From assembly GCF_007830125.1 (NCBI RefSeq), contig NZ_VLLG01000005.1, positions 744,001-808,000 of the forward strand: 64,000 nucleotides of DNA, given 5' to 3'. Source of the stretch: Chitinophaga japonensis (lineage in GTDB: Bacteria; Bacteroidota; Bacteroidia; Chitinophagales; Chitinophagaceae). Within the stretch, counting starts at the first letter, position 1, and every line of letters starts with the position of its first letter. Of this stretch, positions 17,901 to 27,145 are shown one piece after another. A program made the position numbers and the translations under genes. Under the pieces are notes generated by a model, which worked only from the letters and a program-made list of their open reading frames with translations, was not told where the DNA came from and searched no databases.

Positions 17901-19103
17901 ATGATACCCCGCGATCTTGAAGATAAATTGCACAATGCTTTAAAAAATATGCCTGTCGTTGCACTTGTAGGCCCAAGGCAAGTAGGCAAAACAACTCTTG
18001 CCCTTCAAATAGTGCAGGATAATATTCGTAAAAAGTCCTCCTACCTTGATCTTGAACTGGACACAGACCTGAGCAAACTGAGCGACACGGAAGGCTATTT
18101 GAAACTTTTCAAGAATCAGCTTCTTATCATTGACGAAGTACAACGGAAACCGGATCTCTTCCGGGTGCTGCGTGGTTTGGTTGACATTCGCAAACGCGCC
18201 GGGGAAAAAGCAGGACAATTTCTCCTGCTTGGTTCGGCTTCACGCGACTTGCTCCAGCAATCTTCCGAAACGCTTGCAGGCAGAATCCGGTACCTGGAAT
18301 TAAGTCCGTTTTCGGTGATGGAAACCTATAAAAATGATCCACTTGGTTTCAATCCGCTGAAATTATGGTTCAGAGGCGGATTTCCCGACAGCTACCTGGC
18401 AACAACTGATGATGAGAGTTGGGAATGGCGCAGTGATTTTATTTCTTCCTATGTAGAACGCGACATTCCCCTTATGGGGCCACAGGTCTCCGCAACCAGG
18501 ATGAAAACTTTCTGGTCAATGCTGGCGCATTATCATGGTCAGCAGATCGTTCTGTCCGAAATAGGCAAGAGCCTGGAGGTATCTCATACCACTATACGAT
18601 CTTACTTAGATATCCTAACCGATTTTTATATGGTCAGGCAGGTACAGCCCTGGGCGGGAAATACTAAAAAAAGGCTGATCAAATCTCCTAAAATCTACCT
18701 GCGTGATACGGGTATCCTGCACAAACTTCTGAACATCTCTGATTTCGATAGTTTACTTGGTCATCCCGTTGTGGGGGCTAGCTGGGAAGGCTTTGTTGCC
18801 GAAAACATTATTGTCAACCTGTCAAATAAATGGCGGTATAGTTACTATCGTACAACAACACAAACGGAAATCGACCTGGTGCTGGAAGGGCCGGGTAGCC
18901 AGGTCTGGGCCATTGAAATTAAACGGTCCGCCGCTCCCACAATCAGGAAAACATTTCACACCGCCTGCGAAGATATTGGCGCGACACGAAAATTCGTAGT
19001 ATATTCAGGGATGGAACGTTTTCCTATGCCTGAAAAAACAGAAGCCATAGGGCTTATCGACTTCCTGAAACTGATAAAAGCGCTTGACACACCTACAACG
19101 TAA
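17901..19103 (+). CDS. AAA_14/DUF4143 ATPase
   Basis: 400 residues. The N-terminal ATPase has Walker A GPRQVGKTT (24-32), Walker B LLIIDEVQ (74-81) and a sensor region LLLGSASRDLLQ. The C-terminal DUF4143 part includes a winged-helix-like stretch (LSEIGKSLEVSHTTIRSYLDI) and the EIDLVLEG...WAIEIKRS pattern, which resembles a PD-(D/E)xK nuclease core. These proteins are widespread and poorly understood, often variable between strains. Composition looks more AT-rich than the neighbours, hinting at acquisition. The stop overlaps the end of the MFS gene on the other strand by 11 bp. It is not the eCIS AAA+ ATPase, which is a different family. Confidence 0.88.
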   Translation: MIPRDLEDKLHNALKNMPVVALVGPRQVGKTTLALQIVQDNIRKKSSYLDLELDTDLSKLSDTEGYLKLFKNQLLIIDEVQRKPDLFRVLRGLVDIRKRAGEKAGQFLLLGSASRDLLQQSSETLAGRIRYLELSPFSVMETYKNDPLGFNPLKLWFRGGFPDSYLATTDDESWEWRSDFISSYVERDIPLMGPQVSATRMKTFWSMLAHYHGQQIVLSEIGKSLEVSHTTIRSYLDILTDFYMVRQVQPWAGNTKKRLIKSPKIYLRDTGILHKLLNISDFDSLLGHPVVGASWEGFVAENIIVNLSNKWRYSYYRTTTQTEIDLVLEGPGSQVWAIEIKRSAAPTIRKTFHTACEDIGATRKFVVYSGMERFPMPEKTEAIGLIDFLKLIKALDTPTT

Positions 19104-20433
19104 CTTTACTTTTCCCACTCCCATCCTTCACATACAGCACGGCCACTGCTGCCAGCAACATGAAAACACCGGCCATGGACAGCGCATAAATAGCCTGCCC
19201 GCCAAAGCAGTACTTCACGATCACGCCGCCCAGCAGGCCGTTCACGATCTGCGGGAAGGTAATGAAGAAGTTAAAGATGCCCATGTACACGCCCATTTTA
19301 TGCACCGGCAACACGCTGGACAGCATGGCATAGGGCATGGATAAAATACTGCCCCAGGCCAGCCCTACGCCGATCATGGGATACACCAGCATGGCCGGCG
19401 TTTTTATGAAATACAACCACAGCAGGCATAGCCCGCCTGCTGACAAGGATAGCGCATGCGCTGTTTTGCGGCTCGTGGCGCGGGCCAGGGCTGGCAGGCA
19501 TAAGGCGTATACGGCAGATACGCCGTTATAGATGCCAAACAAAATGCCTACCTGGTTGCCGGCATCTGCAAATCTTTCAGAAGAAGTATCGCCCGGCAGC
19601 ACCTGGTATACATGCTGCGCAATAGCAGGCGTCGTGAACACCCACATGGAGAACAGGGCAAACCAGGAAAAGAACTGCACCAGGCCTAATTGCCGCATAG
19701 CGACCGGCATGGTGGAAAAATCCCTGAACACCGACAGGATACCCTTGGACGGTGCTGCCGCCTCCTCCCCTGCCGGGCTGAAACGGGCGCGCTCCTGCGG
19801 GGAGTATTCACGGGTGGTAATAATAGTCCAGCCAATAGCGCCGGCCAGTATGGCAGCCCCTATGTAAAAGGAAAGGATCACATTGTCCGGCACCTGGCCC
19901 GGAGGCGCTGTTTTGGGTACGCCTGCATACTCTGCTAAAATATATGGCAACCAGGAGCCGGCCACGGCACCCACGCCTATCAGGAACGTCTGTACGGAAA
20001 AACCGGTGCTGCGCTGCGCATCCGGCAGGTTGTCCGCCACCAGCGCACGGAAAGGTTCCATCGCTACGTTGATGGAAGCGTCCATCAGCATCAGCAGGCC
20101 CGCACCTATCAGTACCGGCGGCAACAAAACAGTAATGAGTCCCGCATTGGGCAGCAGCACCAGCGCCAGGGCAGTGCACAGCGCGCCCACCAGGAAATAA
20201 GGCTTGCGGCGGCCCAGCCGGTTCCAGGTACGATCGCTGTAGTGCCCGATAATGGGCTGCACGATCATGCCGGTAAGCGGCGCGGCCAGCCAGAACAGGG
20301 ACAAGTGCTCCACATCAGCGCCAAAGGTTTGCAGGATACGGGAGGCATTCCCGTTCTGCAGGGCAAAACCAAATTGTATGCCCAGGAAACCAAAGCTCAT
20401 GTTCCATATCTGCCGGAAATTCATCCGCTTCAT
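19093..20433 (-). CDS. MFS maltose/sugar transporter (SLC45/GPH-like)
   Basis: 446 residues from the ATG at 20431-20433; the upstream in-frame extension is encoded by the AT-rich intergenic repeat and was discarded. About 12 hydrophobic segments are visible. Family features: MSFGFLGIQFGFALQN, PIIGHYSDRTWNRLGRRKPY (the loop 2-3 signature) and the FQ-type symporter layout of SLC45-like sugar transporters. As last gene of the maltodextrin locus, right after maltose phosphorylase, it most likely brings maltose across the inner membrane. Substrate is inferred from context. Confidence 0.85.
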   Translation of the reverse strand: MKRMNFRQIWNMSFGFLGIQFGFALQNGNASRILQTFGADVEHLSLFWLAAPLTGMIVQPIIGHYSDRTWNRLGRRKPYFLVGALCTALALVLLPNAGLITVLLPPVLIGAGLLMLMDASINVAMEPFRALVADNLPDAQRSTGFSVQTFLIGVGAVAGSWLPYILAEYAGVPKTAPPGQVPDNVILSFYIGAAILAGAIGWTIITTREYSPQERARFSPAGEEAAAPSKGILSVFRDFSTMPVAMRQLGLVQFFSWFALFSMWVFTTPAIAQHVYQVLPGDTSSERFADAGNQVGILFGIYNGVSAVYALCLPALARATSRKTAHALSLSAGGLCLLWLYFIKTPAMLVYPMIGVGLAWGSILSMPYAMLSSVLPVHKMGVYMGIFNFFITFPQIVNGLLGGVIVKYCFGGQAIYALSMAGVFMLLAAVAVLYVKDGSGKSKVTL

Positions 20434-20436
20434 GAC

Positions 20437-20543
20437 TGAAGAATTAATAATTAATAATGAAGAATTAATAATTCTTGTAACAATAATGTTTAATTGAAAC
20501 ACCGGTGTTACGATTATTAACTATTAATTCTTCATTATTAATT
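20437..20543. repeat. AT-rich intergenic hairpin element, copy 1
   Basis: Two 22-bp arms, 20449-20470 and 20522-20543, are perfect reverse complements composed of AATTAATAATGAAGAATTAA-type sequence. The 51-bp loop holds GGTGTTACGAT (20504-20514), also present in a like element at 35594-35604. It lies between the MFS and maltose phosphorylase genes. Confidence 0.8.
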
Positions 20544-20560
20544 CAGTTAAAATTAAACCA

Positions 20561-22873
20561 TTATTGCCTCAATGCCTGCAACTGCGACTGTGCTTTTACC
20601 CCATACGCCTGTTCATACAAATATATGCGCAGCTCCTGGTCCCCATGATTGCATATCCGCACCCCCTGCCTGCTTACCTCCACTTTCAGCAATGCACCGC
20701 GGAAACGGACGTTAAAAGCAAAGGATTGCCATTTGGCGGGCAGGAAGGGAGCAAAATGCAGCTCGCCGTTGCGCACCCGCATCCCGGCAAATCCTTCCAC
20801 CACGCTCATCCAGGTGCCAGCCATGGAAGTAATGTGCAGGCCGTCCTCGGTATCATTATTATAATCGTCCAGGTCCAGACGGGAAGTGCGCAGGTAAAAT
20901 TCATAGGCCCGCTGCTCATCCCCCAACCTGGCGGCTATAATGGCGTGCACACAGGGAGAAAGCGAACTTTCATGCACCGTGCGCGGTTCATAAAAATCGA
21001 AATTCCGGCGCAGCGTGCCTTCATCAAAACGATCTTCCAGGAAGTATAATCCCTGCAGCACATCCGCCTGCTTGATAAAGCAGGAACGGAGTATGCGATC
21101 CCAGCTCCAGTGCTGGTTAAGCGGCCGCTGCGCAGGGTCCAGGTCTTTAGCCAGCACCTGCTCCTTATCCAGGTAACCGTCCTGCTGCAGGAAAATGCCC
21201 AGCGCTTTATCTTCCGGGTAACAGAGGTGACGGATAATGTGCTGCCACTGCACAGTCTCACCTTCCGTATGAAACTGTATGCGCGCCAGCAGCGCCGCAT
21301 ATTTTTCCGGCGCCTCCCGCTGCACCTGCTCCAGCGCCTCCAATGCATATTGCAGGCACCAGCCGGCCATGGTATTGGTATACCAGTTGTTGTTTACATT
21401 GTTCTCGTACTCATTGGGGCCGGTTACGCCCAGCATAACGTATTGCCGGCGGGCATCGCTCCAGCTCACACGCTGCGCCCAGAAACGCGCAATGGCCAGC
21501 AGCACCTCCAGGCCATAATCCGCCAGGTAGGCAGTATCGCCGGTATAACGGGTATAGTTGTAAATGGCGAAGGCAATGGCAGCATTGCGGTGTATCTCCT
21601 CAAAAGTGATCTCCCATTCGTTATGGCATTCCTCGCCGTTCATCGTCACCATGGGATACAGGGCAGCCCCGTTGCTGAAGCCCAGCTTGGCTGCGTTCTC
21701 AATCGCTTTGGGCAGATGGCGGTAACGGTACAGCAGCAGGTTACGCGCTACTTGGGGGCCGGCTGTCGCCAGGTAAAAGGGAATACAATACGCTTCCGTG
21801 TCCCAGTAGGCGGCGCCGCCGTACTTCTCGCCGGTAAAGCCTTTGGGGCCTATGTTCAGGCGTGCGTCCTCACCGGTGTAGGTCTGGTGGAGCTGGAAGA
21901 TGTTAAAACGAATGCCCTGCTGGGCTGCGGCATCCCCCTCGATCACGATATCGCTTTCCTCCCACTTGGCCGCCCAGGCGGCCGCCTGCGCTTCCAGCAT
22001 GCGGTCAAAACCTTTGGCGAAACAGCTTTCCACCAGTTCCCTGCAGGCGTCCGGCAGGGTTTCCCGGGGATGGTTCTCTGAGGACAGGTTGGCGGCAAAT
22101 TTCTCTATCGTCACTTCCTGCCCTGCTGTAACGGGCACCACTATACGCCCTGCCACATACTTTTCGGCCTCCACCGGCAGCACCGGTTCCGCTACCGGTT
22201 CGCCCTCGCAATACACCCGGAACTGCTGGCCGGTACATACATCAAAGCCCGTTTTTTTGGTGCGCAGCGTCAGGTAGGCGCTGCAGCCGCTTGTCCGGCG
22301 CTGTACCTCCTCCCAGAACTTTTCATCGTAATTGGCGTCCTGGTTCTTTACATCCCCGTCTATGAAAGGCGTAATGTCCAGTTGCCCGTCAAAGTTCAGG
22401 GGGGTAATGCGGTAACGGATAGCGCCCGCTTCATCGTCTACAATGCTGCAGAAGCGCTGCGCATGCACCTGCACTTTTTTACCGCTGCCAAGCGTAGCGG
22501 TGAAGGAACGTTCCAGGTAGCCGGCTTTCATGTTGAGCACCCGCCTGAAGCCGCTGACCTGGCAGGTGGCCAGGTCCAGCACTTCATCGCCAATGCGTAT
22601 GTCGATGCCTATCCAGTTGGCGGCATTCAGTACTTTTGCGAAATACTCGGGGTAACCGTTCTTCCACCACCCCACGCGGGTCTTATCGGGATAGTAAACG
22701 CCTGCCACATAATTGCCGAGCAGGCTTTCGCCGGAATAAGCTTCTTCAAAATTTGCCCGCTGGCCCATGCGGCCGTTACCGATGCTGAAGATGCTTTCAG
22801 ACACCTTATTAACGTGGGGATCGAAGCCCTCTTCGATAATGTTCCATTCATCCACTTTGATGTAGTGCTTCAT
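20561..22873 (-). CDS. mapA: Maltose phosphorylase, GH65
   Basis: 770 residues, the usual GH65 phosphorylase length, cytoplasmic. It splits maltose with inorganic phosphate into glucose and beta-glucose 1-phosphate. Family hallmarks: the N-terminal start ESIFSIGNGRMGQRANFEE, the barrel motif YGGAAYWDTEAYCIPFYL, and GVTGPNEYENNVNNN with the general acid Glu at about 488. GH65 also contains kojibiose and trehalose phosphorylases, but the GH13 amylase, beta-phosphoglucomutase and MFS neighbours point to maltose. ATG at 22871-22873, 15 bp after the mutase gene. Confidence 0.92.
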   Translation of the reverse strand: MKHYIKVDEWNIIEEGFDPHVNKVSESIFSIGNGRMGQRANFEEAYSGESLLGNYVAGVYYPDKTRVGWWKNGYPEYFAKVLNAANWIGIDIRIGDEVLDLATCQVSGFRRVLNMKAGYLERSFTATLGSGKKVQVHAQRFCSIVDDEAGAIRYRITPLNFDGQLDITPFIDGDVKNQDANYDEKFWEEVQRRTSGCSAYLTLRTKKTGFDVCTGQQFRVYCEGEPVAEPVLPVEAEKYVAGRIVVPVTAGQEVTIEKFAANLSSENHPRETLPDACRELVESCFAKGFDRMLEAQAAAWAAKWEESDIVIEGDAAAQQGIRFNIFQLHQTYTGEDARLNIGPKGFTGEKYGGAAYWDTEAYCIPFYLATAGPQVARNLLLYRYRHLPKAIENAAKLGFSNGAALYPMVTMNGEECHNEWEITFEEIHRNAAIAFAIYNYTRYTGDTAYLADYGLEVLLAIARFWAQRVSWSDARRQYVMLGVTGPNEYENNVNNNWYTNTMAGWCLQYALEALEQVQREAPEKYAALLARIQFHTEGETVQWQHIIRHLCYPEDKALGIFLQQDGYLDKEQVLAKDLDPAQRPLNQHWSWDRILRSCFIKQADVLQGLYFLEDRFDEGTLRRNFDFYEPRTVHESSLSPCVHAIIAARLGDEQRAYEFYLRTSRLDLDDYNNDTEDGLHITSMAGTWMSVVEGFAGMRVRNGELHFAPFLPAKWQSFAFNVRFRGALLKVEVSRQGVRICNHGDQELRIYLYEQAYGVKAQSQLQALRQ

Positions 22874-22888
22874 ATAGGTTGCTCACTT

Positions 22889-23545
22889 TTAGCTGTTGGC
22901 TGTTAACGTTTGGAGTTTTGCGATGGTCATATCCTGCAAGCCAGGCAGTACAGCATCGGCTCCCGTAAGCACAGCCGCATCCCCGATGCCGATCACTTTC
23001 ATGCCGGCCGCCCTGGCAGCGGCAATGCCAGCAATGGCATCTTCAAATATCATGCAATGCGCAGGCGCAATGCCCAGCTTTGCCGCGCACTGCAGGAACA
23101 CTTCCGGGTCCGGCTTGGAAGCGGATACGGTGTTGCCATCCACGATCACATCGAACAGGGGTAGCAACCCAGTCCTTTCCAGGATGATGCCCGCATTTTT
23201 ACTGGCCGATCCCAGGGCGGTGCGGATGCCGACATCCTTTGCCTGCGCCAGCAGCTCTTTAGCGCCGGGCAGTATTTCATCCGGCGTCATGCGGCTGATC
23301 ATTTCCACGTACCATTCATTCTTGCGGCCGGCCAGTTCCTTTTGCTCTGCAGGCGTTCGCTGCACGCCGCCCCATTCCAGTATCAGTTGCAGGGAACGTG
23401 CGCGGCTGATGCCTTTCAGCGCTTCGTTCTGCGCTTCCGTAAAATCAAATCCCAGTTCATTGGCCAGTCGTTTCCAGGCCCGGTAGTGGTACACTGCCGT
23501 GTCCACGATCACACCATCCAGGTCAAAAATGTATGCCTGTATCAT
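22889..23545 (-). CDS. pgmB: Beta-phosphoglucomutase
   Basis: 218 residues of the HAD superfamily. The catalytic motif FDLDGVIVDTA has the nucleophile Asp8 and acid/base Asp10. The cap domain contains LKGISRARSLQLIL, with the GxSR substrate loop of beta-PGM; motif II is ALGSASKN and motifs III/IV are SKPDPEVF and IFEDAIAGI. It turns beta-glucose 1-phosphate from the neighbouring phosphorylase into glucose 6-phosphate. The order amylase, pgmB, mapA, MFS is a classic bacterial maltose cassette. Confidence 0.95.
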   Translation of the reverse strand: MIQAYIFDLDGVIVDTAVYHYRAWKRLANELGFDFTEAQNEALKGISRARSLQLILEWGGVQRTPAEQKELAGRKNEWYVEMISRMTPDEILPGAKELLAQAKDVGIRTALGSASKNAGIILERTGLLPLFDVIVDGNTVSASKPDPEVFLQCAAKLGIAPAHCMIFEDAIAGIAAARAAGMKVIGIGDAAVLTGADAVLPGLQDMTIAKLQTLTANS

Positions 23546-23560
23546 TATTTAAAAAAGCTG

Positions 23561-25414
23561 TTAGTTTTTTAGCTCGAAAACCAGGGTGGTGAGCGCCGGC
23601 ACCACTATCGTATCCGCAAGGACCTGTTCTTTGCCGGTAATAATGTCCACGGCCTTGCTGAAGCCCTGCGTCCTTTCCGTAAACCTGCCAGGCGGCAGGT
23701 GCTGCGCTTTGTCATTCCCGTTCATGATCACCATAACCGTTTCGCTGTCATCATAGCGAAAGTATACGTATACGCCGTTCTCCGGCACGTATTGCATCAG
23801 GCGCCCGGTTTGCAGCACGGTATGCTGTTTCCGGTAACCGGCCAGCTTCCGCAGGTAATCGAACATTTCATTCTCTGCGGGCGTGCGGCCGGCAGCGGTG
23901 AACTTGTTCACCGGATCGCCGGGCCAGCCCCCTTTAAAGTCCTCGCGCACCAGCCCGTCCGGGTTGCAGAAATTCTTCATTCCTATCTCCGCACCGTAAT
24001 ACAATTGCGGGATGCCGCGGGTGGTGAGCAGCCAGGCCAGGGCCAGCTTATACTTGTGCAGGTTCTCTCCTGCCACGGAGAAAAAGCGGCTCAGGTCATG
24101 GTTGTCCAGGAACACTACGTTGCGGGTAGCATCCTGGTACACAAAATCATTCGCCAGCGTATTGTACAATTCCGTTACGCCATCCTGCGCAGGCTTCTTC
24201 CCGTTTACCAGGTCCGAAATGGCCCAGAGACACTGGAAATCCGTAACACCCGGCAACGCTGTATCAAAGCCGCGGTTCAGGGTGTTGCCCTGTGTAAAAA
24301 CGGCCTGGTTGGGCACGCCGTGCACAAAGGTCTCGCCAAAGAAAGTGAGCTGGGGGTATTCCGCCTTCATGGCCTCCGCCCATTCCTTCATATAACCGGC
24401 ATCGTTATACCCATAGGTATCCAGCCGGAACCCGTCCACCCCGGCGTATTCTATCCACCAGATATGGCTTTGGGTAAAGTAGTTGCGCACATAGGGATTG
24501 TCCTGGTTCATATCCGGCATGTGGTAATCAAACCAGCCGTCGGTCATCAGCTTTTTGTCTATTGCTGCTGCATACGGATCGAACAGGGGCTGCTCCCTGA
24601 AATTGGACCGGGTAAATACCGGCCACTGGTGCACCCAGTCTTTGGAGGGAAGATCACGCATGGTCCAGTGCTGGCTGCCAATGTGGTTGTGCACCAGGTC
24701 CTGCACCATCTTCATGCCGCGTTTGTGCAACTCATCCACCAGGCGCTTATACAGCTCATTGCTGCCGTAGCGGCGGTCTATCTTATAATTTTCCGTAGCG
24801 GCGTACCCGTGGTAAGAGGCCGATGGCTGGTCGTTCTCCAGCACCGGGTTCAGCCAGAGGGCCGTTACGCCCAGGTCCTGCAGGTAATCCAGGTGATCTA
24901 TAATGCCCTGCAGATCGCCGCCGTGGCGGTAGTACATGGAGTCGCGGTTCAGGGTGGTCTGCTGCATGCCTTTCACTATATCATTACCGGTGTCGCCGTT
25001 GGCAAAGCGGTCCGGCATGACCAGGTATATCAAGTCGGCGCTGGTCACGCCTTGTGCTTTGGCAGCCGTATTGCGGGCTTTCAGCTCGTAGGTATACTGC
25101 AGGTCTTTTGCTCCTTTCTTACTGAAACGGAGCTGGAAGCTGCCCGGTGCAACTGTGGCTGCAATGTCCAGGTCCAGGAAAAGATAGTTCGGGTTCTCCA
25201 CCTTATGCACCTGCCGCAGCGTTACGCCGGGGTATTCCAGGGACACGCTGCGCTCCGCGATCTTGTCGCCATGCACGATGAGCTGCAGGAATGGCTGCTG
25301 CATGCCTGTCCACCAGAAGGCCGGCTCCACACGTTCCAGGGACGGCACCTGCGAGAAAGCGGGGAGTGTATAGTAGAGGCAGAGGAACGCTAATAAATAA
25401 TGTTTCGGTTTCAT
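23561..25414 (-). CDS. Secreted GH13 amylase/neopullulanase (SusA-like)
   Basis: 617 residues from the ATG at 25412-25414; an upstream in-frame extension is only repeat sequence. Signal peptide MKPKHYLLAFLCLYYTLPAF is followed by SQ and lacks a lipobox, so a periplasmic enzyme is likely. An N-terminal beta domain (about 25-120) resembles the cyclomaltodextrinase-type module. GH13 regions: QDLVHNHIGS (I), DGFRLDTYG with nucleophile Asp332 (II), FFGETF with Glu361 (III) and FLDNHDLSR with Asp440 (IV). It would cut maltodextrins or pullulan imported by the adjacent SusC/SusD. Confidence 0.92.
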   Translation of the reverse strand: MKPKHYLLAFLCLYYTLPAFSQVPSLERVEPAFWWTGMQQPFLQLIVHGDKIAERSVSLEYPGVTLRQVHKVENPNYLFLDLDIAATVAPGSFQLRFSKKGAKDLQYTYELKARNTAAKAQGVTSADLIYLVMPDRFANGDTGNDIVKGMQQTTLNRDSMYYRHGGDLQGIIDHLDYLQDLGVTALWLNPVLENDQPSASYHGYAATENYKIDRRYGSNELYKRLVDELHKRGMKMVQDLVHNHIGSQHWTMRDLPSKDWVHQWPVFTRSNFREQPLFDPYAAAIDKKLMTDGWFDYHMPDMNQDNPYVRNYFTQSHIWWIEYAGVDGFRLDTYGYNDAGYMKEWAEAMKAEYPQLTFFGETFVHGVPNQAVFTQGNTLNRGFDTALPGVTDFQCLWAISDLVNGKKPAQDGVTELYNTLANDFVYQDATRNVVFLDNHDLSRFFSVAGENLHKYKLALAWLLTTRGIPQLYYGAEIGMKNFCNPDGLVREDFKGGWPGDPVNKFTAAGRTPAENEMFDYLRKLAGYRKQHTVLQTGRLMQYVPENGVYVYFRYDDSETVMVIMNGNDKAQHLPPGRFTERTQGFSKAVDIITGKEQVLADTIVVPALTTLVFELKN

Positions 25415-25428
25415 TGGGTACTCGTTAT

Positions 25429-25525
25429 AATGTGCAAATATGCAGATGTGCGAATGTGCAGATGTATTGGCGCGGTGCTTTTCATTTACTATTTGCACAT
25501 CCGCACATTTGCACATCTGCACATT
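25429..25525. repeat. ATGTGCA-family intergenic hairpin element
   Basis: The left arm (25429-25465) consists of degenerate ATGTGCA units about 10 bp apart. The right arm (25491-25525) is its imperfect reverse complement. It lies between the susD stop and the amylase start, with the right arm touching the susD stop codon. The 12-mer AATGTGCAGATG recurs at 44843-44854. Confidence 0.78.
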
Positions 25526-27126
25526 CAATAACCATTGTTCTGTTCCAGGTTCGGGTTAGCGGTCCTGTCTGTAGCCGGTATGGGATACAGCGTGCGGAAA
25601 TCCTCCACGGCCTTTCCTTCCTTCACCCCGCCCTTCCAGGGCCACAGGTAGCTGCTGCCGGTAAATTTGCCGAAGCGGATCAGGTCCGTACGGCGATGCC
25701 CTTCCCAGAACAGCTCCCGGCCTCTTTCATTCAGCACCAGGTCCAGCGTGAGCTGTGCAGCGGTAATATTGCCATTGGTGTTGCCATAGGCACGCTCCCG
25801 GAGCGCGTTCACATATTGTACAGCGGTAGCGGTGCTCCCGCCGGCGCCTCCGCGTAGCACGGCCTCCGCATACATCAGGTATACATCTGCCAGGCGGAAC
25901 ATGGGATAGTCCGTATCCGGGAAGTCGCCGGTCTGGTCGGAACCATGCACACCGGCAGCGGTTACATTCCGGTACTTGGCAATGGCATAGCCATGCGTGA
26001 AATTGAAGATATCGTCTATCTCCAGTTGCTGGCCGTTGGTAAAGAACATGGCGCGCTTGTCCGTATTACCGCTGACGTCTGCAAAGAGATTTACAAATGC
26101 GCTGGTGGTGCGCAGGCCGGACCATCCGCCGTTAATGCCAAAGCTGGAGGCATCCATGTTGCCGCCTACCTGCGCATGCACCAGGTAGGTCATGCCGCCA
26201 TAGGTTTTGGTGCGGATACCGTCAAACGTAATAGGAAAGATCAGCTCGGGCGAAGTGTTATTATCTGCCAGGAACAGTTTGCGGTATTCGTCTGACAGGC
26301 TATACCCGGCAGCGATCACCTTATTGCAGTAGGTGATGGCTTCCGTATACTTCGACTGGTTGATGTATACTTCCGCGTTCAGGTACAGCTTAGCCAGGAG
26401 GGTCCAGGCAGCGGCTTTATCCGCCCTGCCGTATTCATTCTGCCGGGCATCCACCAGGTCGTTCTCAATGGCGGTCAGCTCTGATTCAATATAAGCGAAG
26501 AGGTCCGCGCGGCTGATCTGCGGGGGCAGGAAGGAAGCGCTCACCTCATCGTTCTCGGTAGCGAAGGGCACATTGCCAAAAAGGTCCAGTGCATGCCAGT
26601 AAGCCAGCGCCCGCAGGAAACGGGCTTCTGCCCGGTAGTGCTTCGCTTCTTCGAGGTCGGCGCCGGTAATGCCATGGCCGTTCAGCTTATCATCGGTGGT
26701 TTCGCGGATAAATTCATTGCACACGGCAACCTCGTAATAGATACGGTCGTAGGTAGCCTTAATGAACTCATTGCCGGAGGTCCAGGTCATTTTATGGTAA
26801 TCCGGCAGGGTGCCGTCGTTCCAGGAAATCACGGCTTCATCCGTGCACAGCTCCTGCGCCTGCCAGTACTGGCGGATGTAGTTGGAAAAGCCCTCGTCTA
26901 TACCGGTCAGGTCCGGCTTGCCCGCAGGGCCCTGCTGGCCGCTAATGGCATAGCCGGCGTAGAGTTTGGCCAGTACGGATTTGTAATTACTGAAATCTTC
27001 ATATACGCTGGCGGAGGTTTCGTCGTAAAAAGGCGTACGGTCCAGGTCCTTGGTGCAGGCGCCTAACAGCATGCTCATGCTCACACAGCCGGCCAGGAAC
27101 CACTTATTGATATGTTGCTTTGTCAT
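25525..27126 (-). CDS. SusD/RagB family glycan-binding lipoprotein (maltodextrin locus)
   Basis: 533 residues. The signal peptide ends in the lipobox LLGAC with Cys at about 24, so it is an outer-membrane surface lipoprotein. Typical SusD features: RFLRALAYWHALDLFGNVPF, helical TPR-like repeats, and the C-terminal LRERAYGN and DLVLNERGRELFWEGHRRTD stretches. It forms the lid of the neighbouring SusC pore and binds oligosaccharide. Glycan specificity is inferred from the maltose-processing genes downstream. ATG at 27124-27126. Confidence 0.95.
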   Translation of the reverse strand: MTKQHINKWFLAGCVSMSMLLGACTKDLDRTPFYDETSASVYEDFSNYKSVLAKLYAGYAISGQQGPAGKPDLTGIDEGFSNYIRQYWQAQELCTDEAVISWNDGTLPDYHKMTWTSGNEFIKATYDRIYYEVAVCNEFIRETTDDKLNGHGITGADLEEAKHYRAEARFLRALAYWHALDLFGNVPFATENDEVSASFLPPQISRADLFAYIESELTAIENDLVDARQNEYGRADKAAAWTLLAKLYLNAEVYINQSKYTEAITYCNKVIAAGYSLSDEYRKLFLADNNTSPELIFPITFDGIRTKTYGGMTYLVHAQVGGNMDASSFGINGGWSGLRTTSAFVNLFADVSGNTDKRAMFFTNGQQLEIDDIFNFTHGYAIAKYRNVTAAGVHGSDQTGDFPDTDYPMFRLADVYLMYAEAVLRGGAGGSTATAVQYVNALRERAYGNTNGNITAAQLTLDLVLNERGRELFWEGHRRTDLIRFGKFTGSSYLWPWKGGVKEGKAVEDFRTLYPIPATDRTANPNLEQNNGY

Positions 27127-27145
27127 TTTTTCCGGTTTTGGTCAG

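Noticed and set aside
17901..19103. The AAA ATPase as the missing eCIS AAA+ ATPase
   Set aside because: It is an AAA_14/DUF4143 protein, not the Afp15-type ATPase, has its own promoter and operators, and lies on the other strand beyond two unrelated genes.
20434..20502. An N-terminal extension of the MFS transporter
   Set aside because: The extra residues come entirely from the AT-rich hairpin repeat; the ATG at 20433 gives a normal transporter start.
25415..25528. An N-terminal extension of the GH13 amylase
   Set aside because: It translates the ATGTGCA repeat into a Cys/His-rich peptide and would hide the signal peptide that begins at 25414.
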